Of a stretch of DNA of 7,469 nucleotides, positions 1 through 6,342 are shown one piece after another. Each line of letters opens with the position of its first letter. Within the stretch, counting starts at the first letter, position 1. The notes under the pieces are model-generated. The model did no database searches. It worked only from the letters and a program-made list of their open reading frames with translations, and was not told the origin of the DNA. Location of the stretch: NCBI GenBank assembly GCA_027717595.1, contig JALLOF010000058.1, positions 1-7,469 on the forward strand, in the 5' to 3' direction. Position numbers and translations under genes: made by a program. Source of the stretch: Nitrospinae bacterium AH_259_B05_G02_I21 (lineage in GTDB: Bacteria; JADFOP01).

Positions 1-248
1 CGGCCGACGTCATGCTCAAAGAGGGCCGGCCCCTCATCCTCGTGCCCCGGGAGACGCCGCTCCACGCCGGCCACCTCGAGAACCTCCTCAAGGTCGCCCG
101 GCTCGGGGCCGTCGTCCTGCCGGCCAGCCCCGGCTTCTACCACCGGCCCCGCTCCGTGGACGATCTCGTAAACCACGTGGTGGGAAAGGTCTGCGACCGG
201 CTTGGTGTCGCGCACAAGCTCTACGAGCCCTGGAGTGGCACCGACTGA
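1..248 (+). CDS. ubiX: UbiX-type flavin prenyltransferase, C-terminal part (5' end outside window)
   Basis: About 82 residues of the C-terminus are visible; the frame is open to the left edge, so the start lies outside. UbiX joins dimethylallyl phosphate to reduced FMN to make prenylated FMN, the cofactor of UbiD-type decarboxylases, and acts in the cytosol. The visible sequence carries the family signature: LILVPRETPL, then HLENLLK, GAVVLPASPGFYHRP and DDLVNHVVGKVCDRLG. The RET and FYHRP segments belong to the flavin and phosphate site in this family. The gene ends at TGA (246-248). The gap to the next gene on the same strand is about 98 bases and holds a hairpin. A matching UbiD is not in the window and could lie upstream. 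A dihydromethanopterin-reductase-like flavoprotein is the main alternative, but the motif match favours UbiX. Confidence 0.9.
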   Translation, partial: ADVMLKEGRPLILVPRETPLHAGHLENLLKVARLGAVVLPASPGFYHRPRSVDDLVNHVVGKVCDRLGVAHKLYEPWSGTD

Positions 249-252
249 AGCT

Positions 253-278
253 GGAGGCGAGCTGTTGCGGGCGCCTCC
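253..278 (+). terminator. GC-rich hairpin just after ubiX, terminator-like without T-tract
   Basis: Arms GGAGGCG (253-259) and CGCCTCC (272-278) form a perfect 7-bp stem with a 12-base loop, starting 5 bases after the ubiX stop. No run of T follows, so it is not a classical intrinsic terminator. It may still stall or stabilise the 3' end of the ubiX transcript. Confidence 0.3.
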
Positions 279-346
279 CCGGCATATGAGGCCCGCTTCC
301 CCGTGACATCCTTCGTCCCGCCTTGCCCCACCGCCTGATTTCCACG

Positions 347-1612
347 ATGTCTTCCCGCCGAGCCGTCGCCGCCTGGTGTCTCTACGATTTCGCCAACACC
401 ATCTTCTCGATGAACGTCGTCTCGCTCTACTTTCCCCTCTGGTTGACTGCGGATGTGGGCGCGGCGGACGTGTGGGTGAGTCTTGCCAACAGCGGCTCGG
501 TGGCCCTCGTGGCGCTGTCTATGCCGCTGCTTGGGGTCCAGGCCGACCAGGGCCGGCGCCGGCGGGCCTTCCTCCTCGTCTTTACGGCCGTCTCGTGCGC
601 CGCCACGGCGGTGATCGGGCTGGGAGGGCGCGTGTCCGTCCTCGCCGCGGTGGCTGCCTTCATGTTGGCCAACTACGCCTACCAGGGGGGGCTCGTCTTC
701 TACAACGCCATGCTTACGTCCGTGGCCGCCCCGGGCGAGGTGGGGCGCATCTCAGGCTACGGCGTGGCCCTGGGCTACGTGGGGGCCATCGGCGGGATGC
801 TCTTCGTGCTTCCGTTCAACACCGGAAGCCTCTTCGGGTGGGACGTCCCGGGCATCGCCGCCGGCGGCCGGGCGGCGACCTTCCTGCCGACGGCCGTCCT
901 CTTTGCGCTGTTCGCCCTGCCGTGTCTGCTCTGGGCCCCGGAGGCCGAAGGGCCCGCCTCCGCCCCAGCCCGAGGCCTCCCCTGGGCCGAGGCCTTCAGG
1001 AAAGTCCGAGAAAGCCTCACCAACACCCGCCGCTACCCGGGGCTTCGGGCCTTCCTCGTCGCCAAGTTCCTCTACGAGGAGGCCATCGCCACGGTGATCA
1101 TCTTCATGGCCGTCTACGCCCACCAGGTATGGGGGTTCTCCGACAGCGAGCTCACCCCCTTCTTCATCCTCTCGACCGTCTCGGCCGTGGCCGGCTCGGT
1201 GGTCCTGGGACGGGTGGCCGACAGGGTGGGGCCGAAGCGGACCCTCGAGGGGGTGCTCGTAGCGTGGCTCGTCTGCTTGGTGGTCATCGCCCTGGCCCAA
1301 CAGCGGCTGGTGGCGTGGGTGATGGGCTCGGCTATTGGAGTCTGTCTCGGCGGGACGTGGACGGCCGCCCGGCCCCTGTTGGTCCGGCTCGTCCCGGAGG
1401 ATGAGCTGGCGGAGTTCTTCGGCCTCTATGCGATGAGCGGCAAGGCGGCCGCCATCGTAGGGCCGCTCGTGTGGGGTGGGGTCCTGTGGGCGGCCGCAGA
1501 CTGGCCCGGCACGGCACGGTATAGGCTCGCAATCTCCGTGCTCGCCGTGTTTCTTGGGGCGGGCCTCGGAGTCCTTCGCTGGCGCGTTCCTGCTGGACGA
1601 GAGGGAGTATAA
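347..1612 (+). CDS. UMF1-family MFS transporter (Atg22-like)
   Basis: Encodes a 421-residue polytopic inner-membrane protein with about 12 hydrophobic segments, typical of the major facilitator superfamily. The N-terminus has the UMF1/Atg22-like signature: AAWCLYDFANTIFS (residues 8-21) followed by YFPLWL. An MFS motif-A-like loop, GVQADQGRRRR, is at residues 63-73, and a second related loop, GRVADRVGPKR, opens the C-terminal half, as expected for a duplicated 6+6 fold. Bacterial substrates are mostly unknown; fungal Atg22 exports amino acids from the vacuole, but that should not be transferred directly. I chose ATG at 347 because the conserved region begins almost at once after it. An in-frame TTG at 323 would add 8 residues. 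Neither start has a clear Shine-Dalgarno sequence. The stop is TAA. Glutamate dehydrogenase follows 57 bases later on the same strand, so co-transcription is possible. Confidence 0.85.
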   Translation: MSSRRAVAAWCLYDFANTIFSMNVVSLYFPLWLTADVGAADVWVSLANSGSVALVALSMPLLGVQADQGRRRRAFLLVFTAVSCAATAVIGLGGRVSVLAAVAAFMLANYAYQGGLVFYNAMLTSVAAPGEVGRISGYGVALGYVGAIGGMLFVLPFNTGSLFGWDVPGIAAGGRAATFLPTAVLFALFALPCLLWAPEAEGPASAPARGLPWAEAFRKVRESLTNTRRYPGLRAFLVAKFLYEEAIATVIIFMAVYAHQVWGFSDSELTPFFILSTVSAVAGSVVLGRVADRVGPKRTLEGVLVAWLVCLVVIALAQQRLVAWVMGSAIGVCLGGTWTAARPLLVRLVPEDELAEFFGLYAMSGKAAAIVGPLVWGGVLWAAADWPGTARYRLAISVLAVFLGAGLGVLRWRVPAGREGV

Positions 1613-1656
1613 CAAGGGGTTCAGGTGTTTTCCCCTATGGGGCCCGATGCGTGCAA

Positions 1657-1664
1657 GGGAGGAG
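1657..1664 (+). promoter_or_regulatory. Ribosome binding site deciding the glutamate dehydrogenase start
   Basis: GGGAGGAG lies 5 bases before the ATG at 1670. It supports that start over the in-frame GTG at 1625, which has no comparable site and would add 15 residues with no family character. Confidence 0.8.
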
Positions 1665-1669
1665 TGTTC

Positions 1670-2926
1670 ATGGAGAAGGCGTCCGCTCTGTATGAAGCGA
1701 CGGTGGCGCAGTTTCACGAGATGGCCGAGGAGATGGAGCTCGACGCAGGCGTCGTGGCCCGGCTCGGCGCCCCCCAACGTTCTCTCATCGTCACGTTCCC
1801 CGTTCGCATGGGCGACGACGGGAGCGTCCGGACTTTCTACGGCTACCGGGTTCAGCACACGCTCACCATGGGCCCGACCAAGGGGGGGATTCGCTACCAC
1901 CCGGAGGTGACCTTGGGCGAGGTGAGCGCCCTGGCCATGATGATGACCTGGAAGTGCGGGCTTCTGGGGCTGCCCTACGGCGGGGCCAAGGGCGGGGTCC
2001 GTTGCGATCCGCGAAGCATGGACCGCGCCGAGCTGCAGGCCCTGACCCGGCGCTACACGAACGAAATCCTCCACATGATCAGTCCCGAGCGGGACATCCC
2101 GGCACCCGACATGGGCACCGACCCCCAGGTCATGGCCTGGATGATGGACACCTACAGCATGCAGAAGGGCTTCGCCGTGCCCGGCGTGGTGACGGGCAAG
2201 CCCAGGATCGTCGGTGGGACGGAGGGTCGATTCGAAGCCACCGGCCGGGGTGTTGTGTTCGTCCTCGAGGAGGCCGTTGCCCGAGAAGGGCTGACGTTGC
2301 CGGCCTCCACGGTGGCCATCCAGGGCTTCGGCAACGTCGGGAGCATTGCTGGCGTGGAGCTTGCCCATCGAGGGGCGCGGGTCGTTGCCGTCAGCGACAG
2401 CTCGGGGGCCGTCTACAAGCGAGATGGGCTCCCCATCTCAGAACTCATAAACCATCGGGCCTCCGGCCGCCGACTCGCCGAGTACTCCGAGGCCGATCAC
2501 CTGACGAACGAGGAGCTTTTGGCCCTGGAGGTGGACATCTTGATCCCCGCCGCCCTCCAGCACCAGATTACCGAGGACAACGTCCACAACCTGCGGTGCC
2601 GCGTCCTCGCCGAGGGCGCCAACGCCCCCTGCACGTCCGCGGCGGCCGATATTCTGGAGGGCGAGAGCGACATCCTCATCCTGCCGGACGTTTTGGCCAA
2701 CGGGGGAGGGGTGACGGTGAGCTATTTCGAATGGGTCCAGGACCTCCAGAGCTACTTCTGGACCGAGGAGGAGGTCAACAGGCGGCTGAAGGAGATTTTG
2801 ACCTCAGCCTTCCGGCGGGTCCGGGAGACGGCGAGCCGCAGGAAAATCCCCAACCGGAGGGCGGCCCTCATGCTGGGCATCGAGCGGGTGGCCCAAGCCA
2901 AGCTCGCCCGAGGCCTCTTTCCATAA
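1670..2926 (+). CDS. gdhA: Glu/Leu/Phe/Val dehydrogenase family, most likely glutamate dehydrogenase
   Basis: Encodes 418 residues, the usual length of hexameric bacterial glutamate dehydrogenases. The enzyme reversibly deaminates L-glutamate to 2-oxoglutarate and ammonium with NAD(P), in the cytosol. The N-terminal catalytic domain has GPTKGGIRYHP (Lys71), MTWKCGLLGLPYGGAKGGV (Lys95 and the catalytic-type Lys107) and IPAPDMGTD (Asp147). The C-terminal Rossmann domain has IQGFGNVGS at about 218-225 and an acidic residue in VVAVSDSSG (Asp243). The acidic residue hints at NAD preference, but this is only inference. The C-terminal ANGGGVTVSYFEWVQD segment is also characteristic. MTWKC next to PYGGAKGG favours glutamate over leucine or phenylalanine dehydrogenase. 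The start is set by a strong ribosome binding site. The gene converges on the sodium symporter with 7 bases between stop codons. Confidence 0.92.
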   Translation: MEKASALYEATVAQFHEMAEEMELDAGVVARLGAPQRSLIVTFPVRMGDDGSVRTFYGYRVQHTLTMGPTKGGIRYHPEVTLGEVSALAMMMTWKCGLLGLPYGGAKGGVRCDPRSMDRAELQALTRRYTNEILHMISPERDIPAPDMGTDPQVMAWMMDTYSMQKGFAVPGVVTGKPRIVGGTEGRFEATGRGVVFVLEEAVAREGLTLPASTVAIQGFGNVGSIAGVELAHRGARVVAVSDSSGAVYKRDGLPISELINHRASGRRLAEYSEADHLTNEELLALEVDILIPAALQHQITEDNVHNLRCRVLAEGANAPCTSAAADILEGESDILILPDVLANGGGVTVSYFEWVQDLQSYFWTEEEVNRRLKEILTSAFRRVRETASRRKIPNRRAALMLGIERVAQAKLARGLFP

Positions 2927-2945
2927 GGGGGCCTCAGAGGCCCTC
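2927..2945. terminator. Bidirectional hairpin between convergent stop codons
   Basis: Arms GGGCCT (2929-2934) and AGGCCC (2938-2943) flank a 3-base loop; one G-T and one G-C pair extend the stem to 8 bp. It overlaps the symporter stop codon (2934-2936) and begins right after the dehydrogenase stop. It is a plausible shared transcription end, but no T-tract is present on either side. Confidence 0.35.
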
Positions 2946-4436
2946 CAGCAGGTGCTCGACGTCGAGCCCCTTGCGCCGCGTTGTGATGAACCAGGCCACC
3001 AGCAGCGTCGCCGCCAACCACCCAACGCCGATAAGGAGCGTGGCGGCCCGCGGGTATCCACCGTAGGGGGCCCGGATCTCTTCGATGAGGGTTCCAACGA
3101 GGATGAACCCGAGGATGGCGGGCGTCAGATACTTTACGCAAAAGTCCCACACGCGCCCGATCTGAATGACGCTGGTCGAGTTGACGTGGTGCCGCAACGT
3201 GTCGGCCCCCAACACCCACCCCACAACGAGACACTCCAGCAGGCCCACCACCACGAGCCCGTACTGCAGGATGTAGTGATCGACGATATCGAGCCAGAAG
3301 AGGCCTCCGCGGGTCGTGAAGATGAGGCTTAGGAAGAAGCCCCCGAGGCAGCTCAAGGTGATCGTCAGGCGCCGGCCGATGCCGTACTCGTCCATGAGGC
3401 TCGTGGCGAAGGCCTCCAGGATGGAGACCGAGGAGGAGAGGCCCGCTAGGATGAGCGCGAGGAAGAAGGCCACACCGAAGACCGCCGGCAGGTAGGGCAT
3501 GGCGTTTATGGCCCTGGGGTAGGCGACGAAGGCGAGCCCGATGCCCTCGGTGACGACCTTCTCGAAGGGCAGCCCCGAGGTGTGCGCCATGAAGCCCAGC
3601 GTCGTGAAGACTGCGAGGCCGGCGAAGATGCTGAAGCCGGCATCCGAGAATGCTGTGATGATGGCGCTGCCGGTGATGTCGCTTCGGCGCGGAAGGTAGC
3701 TGGCGTAGGTAATCATGATGCCGAAGGCGATGGAGAGGCTGAAGAAGGTCTGGCTGTAGGCGCTTCGCCACACACCCAGGTCGGTGAGCCTGGAGAAGTC
3801 CGGCTTCAGGTACCAGAGCAGCCCCTGCTTCGCGCCGGGAAGGGTGAAGCCCCGGACGATGAGCAGGGTGATGAGGATGAAGAGCAGCGGCATGAAGACC
3901 TGGCAGGCGCGCTCCACCCCCTTCTGGATGCCCTTGGTGCAGATGAGCCAGTTGGCCGCCCACACGATGGCCACCCCAAGCACGATCAGGCCCACTGGCT
4001 TGCCCACCTCCCAGGGGCCTGCGGAGAGTTGCAGGAACTGCTTGAAGAAGAAGGCGTTGGCGTCAGTGCCCCAGGCCAGGCGGACGGAGTAGGCGAGGTA
4101 GTCCACGCACCAGCCGATGATGACCGTGTAGTAGAGCTGGATGCCGAGCATGATGAAGATAATTGGCCACCAGCCCAATATCTCCCACCGTTGGTGGATG
4201 CGCCGGAAGGCCAGCGGCGCGGCCGCCCCCATGCGGTGGCCGAGGCCGAACTCGAGGATGAGGATGGGTATGCCCGCCGTGACGAGGGCGAAGATGTAAG
4301 GGATCAGGAAGGCCGCCCCGCCGTTGGTGTAGGTCATGTAGGAGAAGCGCCAGATGTTGCCCAGGCCGATGGCGCTGCCGATGGCGGCGAAGAGAAACCC
4401 GCGACGGGTTCGCCACTGTTCTCTCTCGGTGGTCAT
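2934..4436 (-). CDS. Sodium-dependent transporter, NSS/SNF family
   Basis: Encodes a 500-residue inner-membrane symporter of the neurotransmitter:sodium symporter family (LeuT, MhsT and TnaT relatives), which couples amino-acid or similar solute uptake to Na+. Residues 10-50 form the unwound first helix with GSAIGLGNIWRF and TNGGAAFLIPY, including the Asn27 expected at the Na1 site. LSIAFGIMITYASY (about 234-247) matches helix 6, and AGLSSSVSILEA (331-342) matches helix 8, whose serines form the Na2 site. There are about 12 hydrophobic segments, the last ending near residue 488 (VAWFITTRR). The substrate cannot be read from the sequence. The ATG at 4436 sits directly before the family-typical basic N-terminus (EQWRTRRGFLFAAIGSAIG); only a weak ribosome binding site precedes it. 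A candidate promoter lies about 150 bases upstream. The stop is TGA. Confidence 0.93.
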   Translation of the reverse strand: MTTEREQWRTRRGFLFAAIGSAIGLGNIWRFSYMTYTNGGAAFLIPYIFALVTAGIPILILEFGLGHRMGAAAPLAFRRIHQRWEILGWWPIIFIMLGIQLYYTVIIGWCVDYLAYSVRLAWGTDANAFFFKQFLQLSAGPWEVGKPVGLIVLGVAIVWAANWLICTKGIQKGVERACQVFMPLLFILITLLIVRGFTLPGAKQGLLWYLKPDFSRLTDLGVWRSAYSQTFFSLSIAFGIMITYASYLPRRSDITGSAIITAFSDAGFSIFAGLAVFTTLGFMAHTSGLPFEKVVTEGIGLAFVAYPRAINAMPYLPAVFGVAFFLALILAGLSSSVSILEAFATSLMDEYGIGRRLTITLSCLGGFFLSLIFTTRGGLFWLDIVDHYILQYGLVVVGLLECLVVGWVLGADTLRHHVNSTSVIQIGRVWDFCVKYLTPAILGFILVGTLIEEIRAPYGGYPRAATLLIGVGWLAATLLVAWFITTRRKGLDVEHLLEGL

Positions 4437-4588
4437 CTCGTCTGCGGCGGTCTCCGGGCCTGGAGAAGGGGGTTTTGGCTTCGATGTAAGCCAGCGGGAT
4501 GGACGGCCCTCAAGGCTGGCCGGAGCCGACGGCCTCCTTCGGGAACAAGTGGCTCTTTATGCCAGCGCCGGGAGGGCTCGGATGCGGA

Positions 4589-4617
4589 ATCATATCACAG
4601 TCCCCTGGGACTTCCAA
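4589..4617 (-). promoter_or_regulatory. Candidate sigma70-like promoter for the sodium symporter
   Basis: On the - strand, TTGGAA (4612-4617) and TATGAT (4589-4594) are separated by exactly 17 bases. The spacer contains the inverted repeat GTCCC-CT-GGGAC (4600-4611), a possible operator. The predicted 5' leader of the symporter would be about 145 bases. Confidence 0.4.
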
Positions 4618-4677
4618 GGTCGGCGAAAAATGGGTAGTGTCCTGGTTCAGTAAGCTGGTAGGGGTGTAACCGCTCGG

Positions 4678-4692
4678 TCCGCCTCAGGCGGA
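4678..4692. repeat. Palindrome TCCGCCT-C-AGGCGGA, copy 1
   Basis: A perfect 7-bp inverted repeat with a one-base centre. The same 15-base palindrome, with G instead of C at the centre, is the tip of the large hairpin at 5597-5633. The two copies flank the selenoprotein gene. Such short GC-rich palindromes are often dispersed REP-like elements. Confidence 0.5.
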
Positions 4693-4747
4693 TTTCAACG
4701 AAATATGATACTCGGCAGAGCAAGGCTAAACTTACGATTACATCGTG
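4692..4747. repeat. Two-block dyad motif, copy 1
   Basis: Block 1 is ATTTCAACGAAATATG (4692-4707), with inverted repeat ATTTC/GAAAT. Block 2 is CGATTACATCGTG (4735-4747), with inverted repeat CGAT/ATCG. A second copy lies at 6997-7053. Block 1 differs by one inserted base, block 2 is identical, and the spacing between ATG of block 1 and block 2 is the same (27 bases). The sequence between the blocks is not conserved. Confidence 0.5.
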
Positions 4748-4795
4748 TTATTGAAACTTTGGCTTTTGCTCGAAAAGAGGAGAGACGGTTAATGA

Positions 4796-5575
4796 TTATT
4801 TTTTGGAAGAAAGGAGGCTGTCTATAGCCTCCTTGAAACTCGAGTAGGGCCTGGCTCCCCGTATTACCCGAAGCGATTTGACCGTCGGCTTGCCCGGCTC
4901 GGTGAGGCCCAGGAAAAACGTTGGGGTACCCCTGACCCCGGCCTTCCGGGCGTCGGCTATGTCTTTGCGGATTTCCTTAGCCTGCTTTCCGCTATCGAGA
5001 CATTGCTGAAACCGCGCCATATCAAGCCCAAGTGCCTTGGCGTAGCCTGATAGGTCCTTCAGAGCCAGGGCCGTCCGGTTGGCGAAGAGCCGGGAGTGCA
5101 TCTCCCAGTACTTTCCCTGCTCGCCGGCGCAGTTGGCCGCCTCGGCCGCCTTGAAGGCATCCTTGTGGATACGCTCGATGGGAAAGTCGCGAGCCACATA
5201 CTTGACCTTGCCGGTCTCGATGTAGTCCCTCTCGATCTGGGGCAACGTCTCACGGACGTGCCGGGCGCAAAAGGGTCATTGGTAGTCGGAGAAGTCTATG
5301 ATGGTGACCTTCGCTGTCTTCACGCCCTTGAAGGGATCGTCATCGACGCTCAGGACGACGTTTCGGGGCTCGGCTGGCCTGGGGGCCTGCCTTCTTCGAA
5401 GAAGGCCCTTTATCTCCCCAAGCTCCTTCCGGATGGCCTTTTGGCCTTCCTTGAGCGCCTCGACCTCTTTTCTCAGAGCTTTGACGTCTTGAGAGGTCTG
5501 AGCCAAGACGGGCTGAGAGAAAAAGGGGGCCAAGAGGCCCAGCGCCAGGAGCATTACGGGCAGTCTCTTCGTCAT
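4796..5575 (-). CDS. Exported DsbA-like thiol-disulfide oxidoreductase, predicted selenoprotein (UGA = Sec100)
   Basis: One 259-residue reading frame is interrupted only by TGA at 5278-5276 (codon 100). Residues 1-25 are a Sec-type signal peptide (MTKR, hydrophobic core, VLA before Q26). Residues 28-62 form a charged coiled coil with heptad V/L/I positions (VKALRKEVEALKEGQKAI and onward). A thioredoxin-fold domain of the DsbA/Thioredoxin_4 type follows from about residue 72. It begins KVTIIDFSDYQ, then the TGA codon, then PFCARHVRET. The family has CPFC here, so TGA replaces the first, nucleophilic cysteine and gives UPFC (Sec100, Cys103). The frame continues with full family similarity: DFPIERIHKDAFKAAEAANC, GEQGKYWEMHSRLF, and GVRGTPTFFLG with the cis-proline Pro218. 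A SECIS-like hairpin follows the TGA. Expected role: periplasmic thiol-disulfide exchange. The start has no evident ribosome binding site and lies 21 bases after a strong hairpin. A Cys-to-stop mutation is the main alternative. Confidence 0.88.
5241..5262 (-). promoter_or_regulatory. Bacterial SECIS element (selenocysteine insertion hairpin)
   Basis: In the mRNA, the left arm GGCACGUC pairs with the right arm GACGUUGCC. This gives 8 base pairs with one bulged U in the right arm and a 5-base apical loop, CGUGA. The loop has G in its second position followed by U. Twenty-one bases separate the UGA from the loop, inside the 16-37 base range described for bacterial SECIS elements. SelB would bind this hairpin and deliver Sec-tRNA at the UGA. 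In E. coli fdhF the bulged U is on the other arm, so the geometry here is a variant. Confidence 0.8.
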
Positions 5576-5578
5576 GGC

Positions 5579-5901
5579 TTTATTCTATCAGAAAAGAGCC
5601 GGGGGAGTCCGCCTGAGGCGGACCCCCCCGGCTTGGGTTGTACGTGCGGCGGTGGGTCAGGTGAATTAGGGCGGGGTTACCCTCGGAGACCCTCAGTGAA
5701 GATATAAGGGGCCCCTGAGTCGCGACATCAACAGTCTTCCCTGCGACGGGGTGATGGGTACAATGGTTCCATCTGCCCCTCCCTCGGCGTCCCATCTCCC
5801 TTCCGTCACCGCTCCCCCCCCTCTGTGTCAACCCCGCTTGCCCCCGTTACGCTCTGCGTTTGTCGCCTTCGGGTAGCTCCACCCTTCCCCTACACCTCTC
5901 T
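5579..5901. other. Intergenic region upstream of the selenoprotein gene
   Basis: About 323 bases with no convincing gene. Besides the large hairpin, it contains a strongly pyrimidine-rich + strand (about 5765-5900). It also has a weak - strand promoter-like pair, TTGATG (5726-5731) and TTATAT (5702-5707), 18 bases apart, and the palindrome AGGGGCCCCT (5707-5716). The 83-codon open frame on the - strand (5580-5831) has low-complexity composition and runs through the hairpin; I do not consider it a gene. Confidence 0.45.
5597..5633. repeat. Large GC-rich hairpin in the selenoprotein leader, containing palindrome copy 2
   Basis: Two 18-base arms (5597-5614 and 5616-5633) pair with a single mismatch around a one-base centre; the innermost 15 bases are TCCGCCT-G-AGGCGGA. 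On the - strand the stem is followed by CTTTTCTG and then, 21 bases after the stem, by the ATG of the selenoprotein. It may act as a weak terminator or attenuator, a barrier near the ribosome landing site, or simply a REP-like repeat. The arm base composition (G-run against C-run) makes the stem very stable. Confidence 0.6.
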
Positions 5902-6312
5902 TTAATCCTTACCTATCCCGCAACCGTTTGCCTCGGCCAAAGCCGCTACTAGGGTGGCACACTTCTCATCGAATTCATCACAGGCGGCCACGCCGAAGCA
6001 AAGGAATGACTCCTCTTCCACTAGCAAGCAACCAATTTGAGGGAGGTCGTTTGGGTTCGCCGGACGGATAAACCCGTGGCGGAAACCGACCCCAAATCTG
6101 TCGTCTCTTGCCCCTAGCAGGGCCGTGCACAGGCATTTTTTGCGGGCCGCGGTCAGCTCCGCCGTCCCTCCCGTCGTGTCCACGCAAAATTCGGTGAAAA
6201 ACTGTGGCCCCACCTTCTGGGCGACGGCGTCCCGAACCTCACCGAGCGTTACGCCCATTATGATCGCTGTCATCCCAATCATGAGCATTATGTTCCTGAT
6301 AACCGTTCCCAT
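5902..6312 (-). CDS. Small exported cysteine-rich protein, unknown function
   Basis: Encodes 136 residues. Residues 1-32 are a hydrophobic N-terminus (MGTVIRNIMLMIGMTAIIMG, then VTLGEVRDAVAQ) that reads as a signal peptide or membrane anchor. The remainder contains eight cysteines (43, 60, 62, 95, 105, 111, 118, 131), enough for four disulfides, including the pattern KKCLC and a C-terminal cluster FLC, AAC, EKC, NGC. I do not recognise the family. The start is well supported: AGGAGAGGAG (6327-6318) ends 5 bases before the ATG. It lies on the same strand as, and about 326 bases upstream of, the DsbA-like selenoprotein. An exported, even-numbered cysteine protein is the kind of substrate such an enzyme would oxidise or isomerise; this link is inference. 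The stop is TAA. Confidence 0.75.
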   Translation of the reverse strand: MGTVIRNIMLMIGMTAIIMGVTLGEVRDAVAQKVGPQFFTEFCVDTTGGTAELTAARKKCLCTALLGARDDRFGVGFRHGFIRPANPNDLPQIGCLLVEEESFLCFGVAACDEFDEKCATLVAALAEANGCGIGKD

Positions 6313-6317
6313 GGCTT

Positions 6318-6327
6318 CTCCTCTCCT
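6318..6327 (-). promoter_or_regulatory. Strong ribosome binding site of the cysteine-rich protein
   Basis: AGGAGAGGAG offers two overlapping Shine-Dalgarno cores. The nearer one ends 5 bases before the ATG at 6312 and fixes that start. Confidence 0.75.
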
Positions 6328-6342
6328 GGTTTTGAACGACTC

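Larger units (their letters stand above)
4437..4795. other. Intergenic region between divergently placed symporter start and selenoprotein end
   Basis: These 359 bases contain no convincing gene. From left to right they hold the leader and candidate promoter of the symporter (to 4617), a palindrome at 4678-4692, a two-block dyad motif at 4692-4747, and the AT-richer 3' flank of the selenoprotein. In that flank a weak - strand hairpin, CTTTT-CGAGC-AAAAG (around 4763-4777), is the only terminator-like structure seen. Short + strand frames here have no ribosome binding site. Confidence 0.5.

Noticed and set aside
752-2368. Long antisense frame of 538 codons opposite the transporter and dehydrogenase
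   Set aside because: It is a GC-driven shadow spanning two real genes, with proline, glycine, histidine and arginine-rich composition and no family character.
3582-4637. 351-codon + strand frame opposite the sodium symporter
   Set aside because: It is an antisense shadow of a clear NSS transporter, rich in Asp, Glu, Gly and His from reversed hydrophobic codons.
4630-4650. TAGTGTCCTGGTTCAG resembling an insertion-sequence end
   Set aside because: No inverted partner, target duplication or transposase is present in the window.
4796-5245. A separate 149-residue gene starting at TTG 5245, with a 99-residue gene at 5276-5575
   Set aside because: The two frames are in phase, the first ends and the second continues exactly inside a DsbA active-site motif, and the TTG has no ribosome binding site. 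A single selenoprotein explains everything.
5276-5278. Simple nonsense mutation or genome-wide TGA recoding
   Set aside because: The downstream half shows no decay and carries a SECIS-like hairpin, and TGA sits at the catalytic Cys. TGA ends other genes in the window, so it is not recoded everywhere. A recent Cys-to-stop mutation cannot be fully excluded without reads.
5580-5831. 83-codon - strand frame upstream of the selenoprotein
   Set aside because: It runs through the large hairpin, is low-complexity (Gly/Arg-rich), and has no ribosome binding site.
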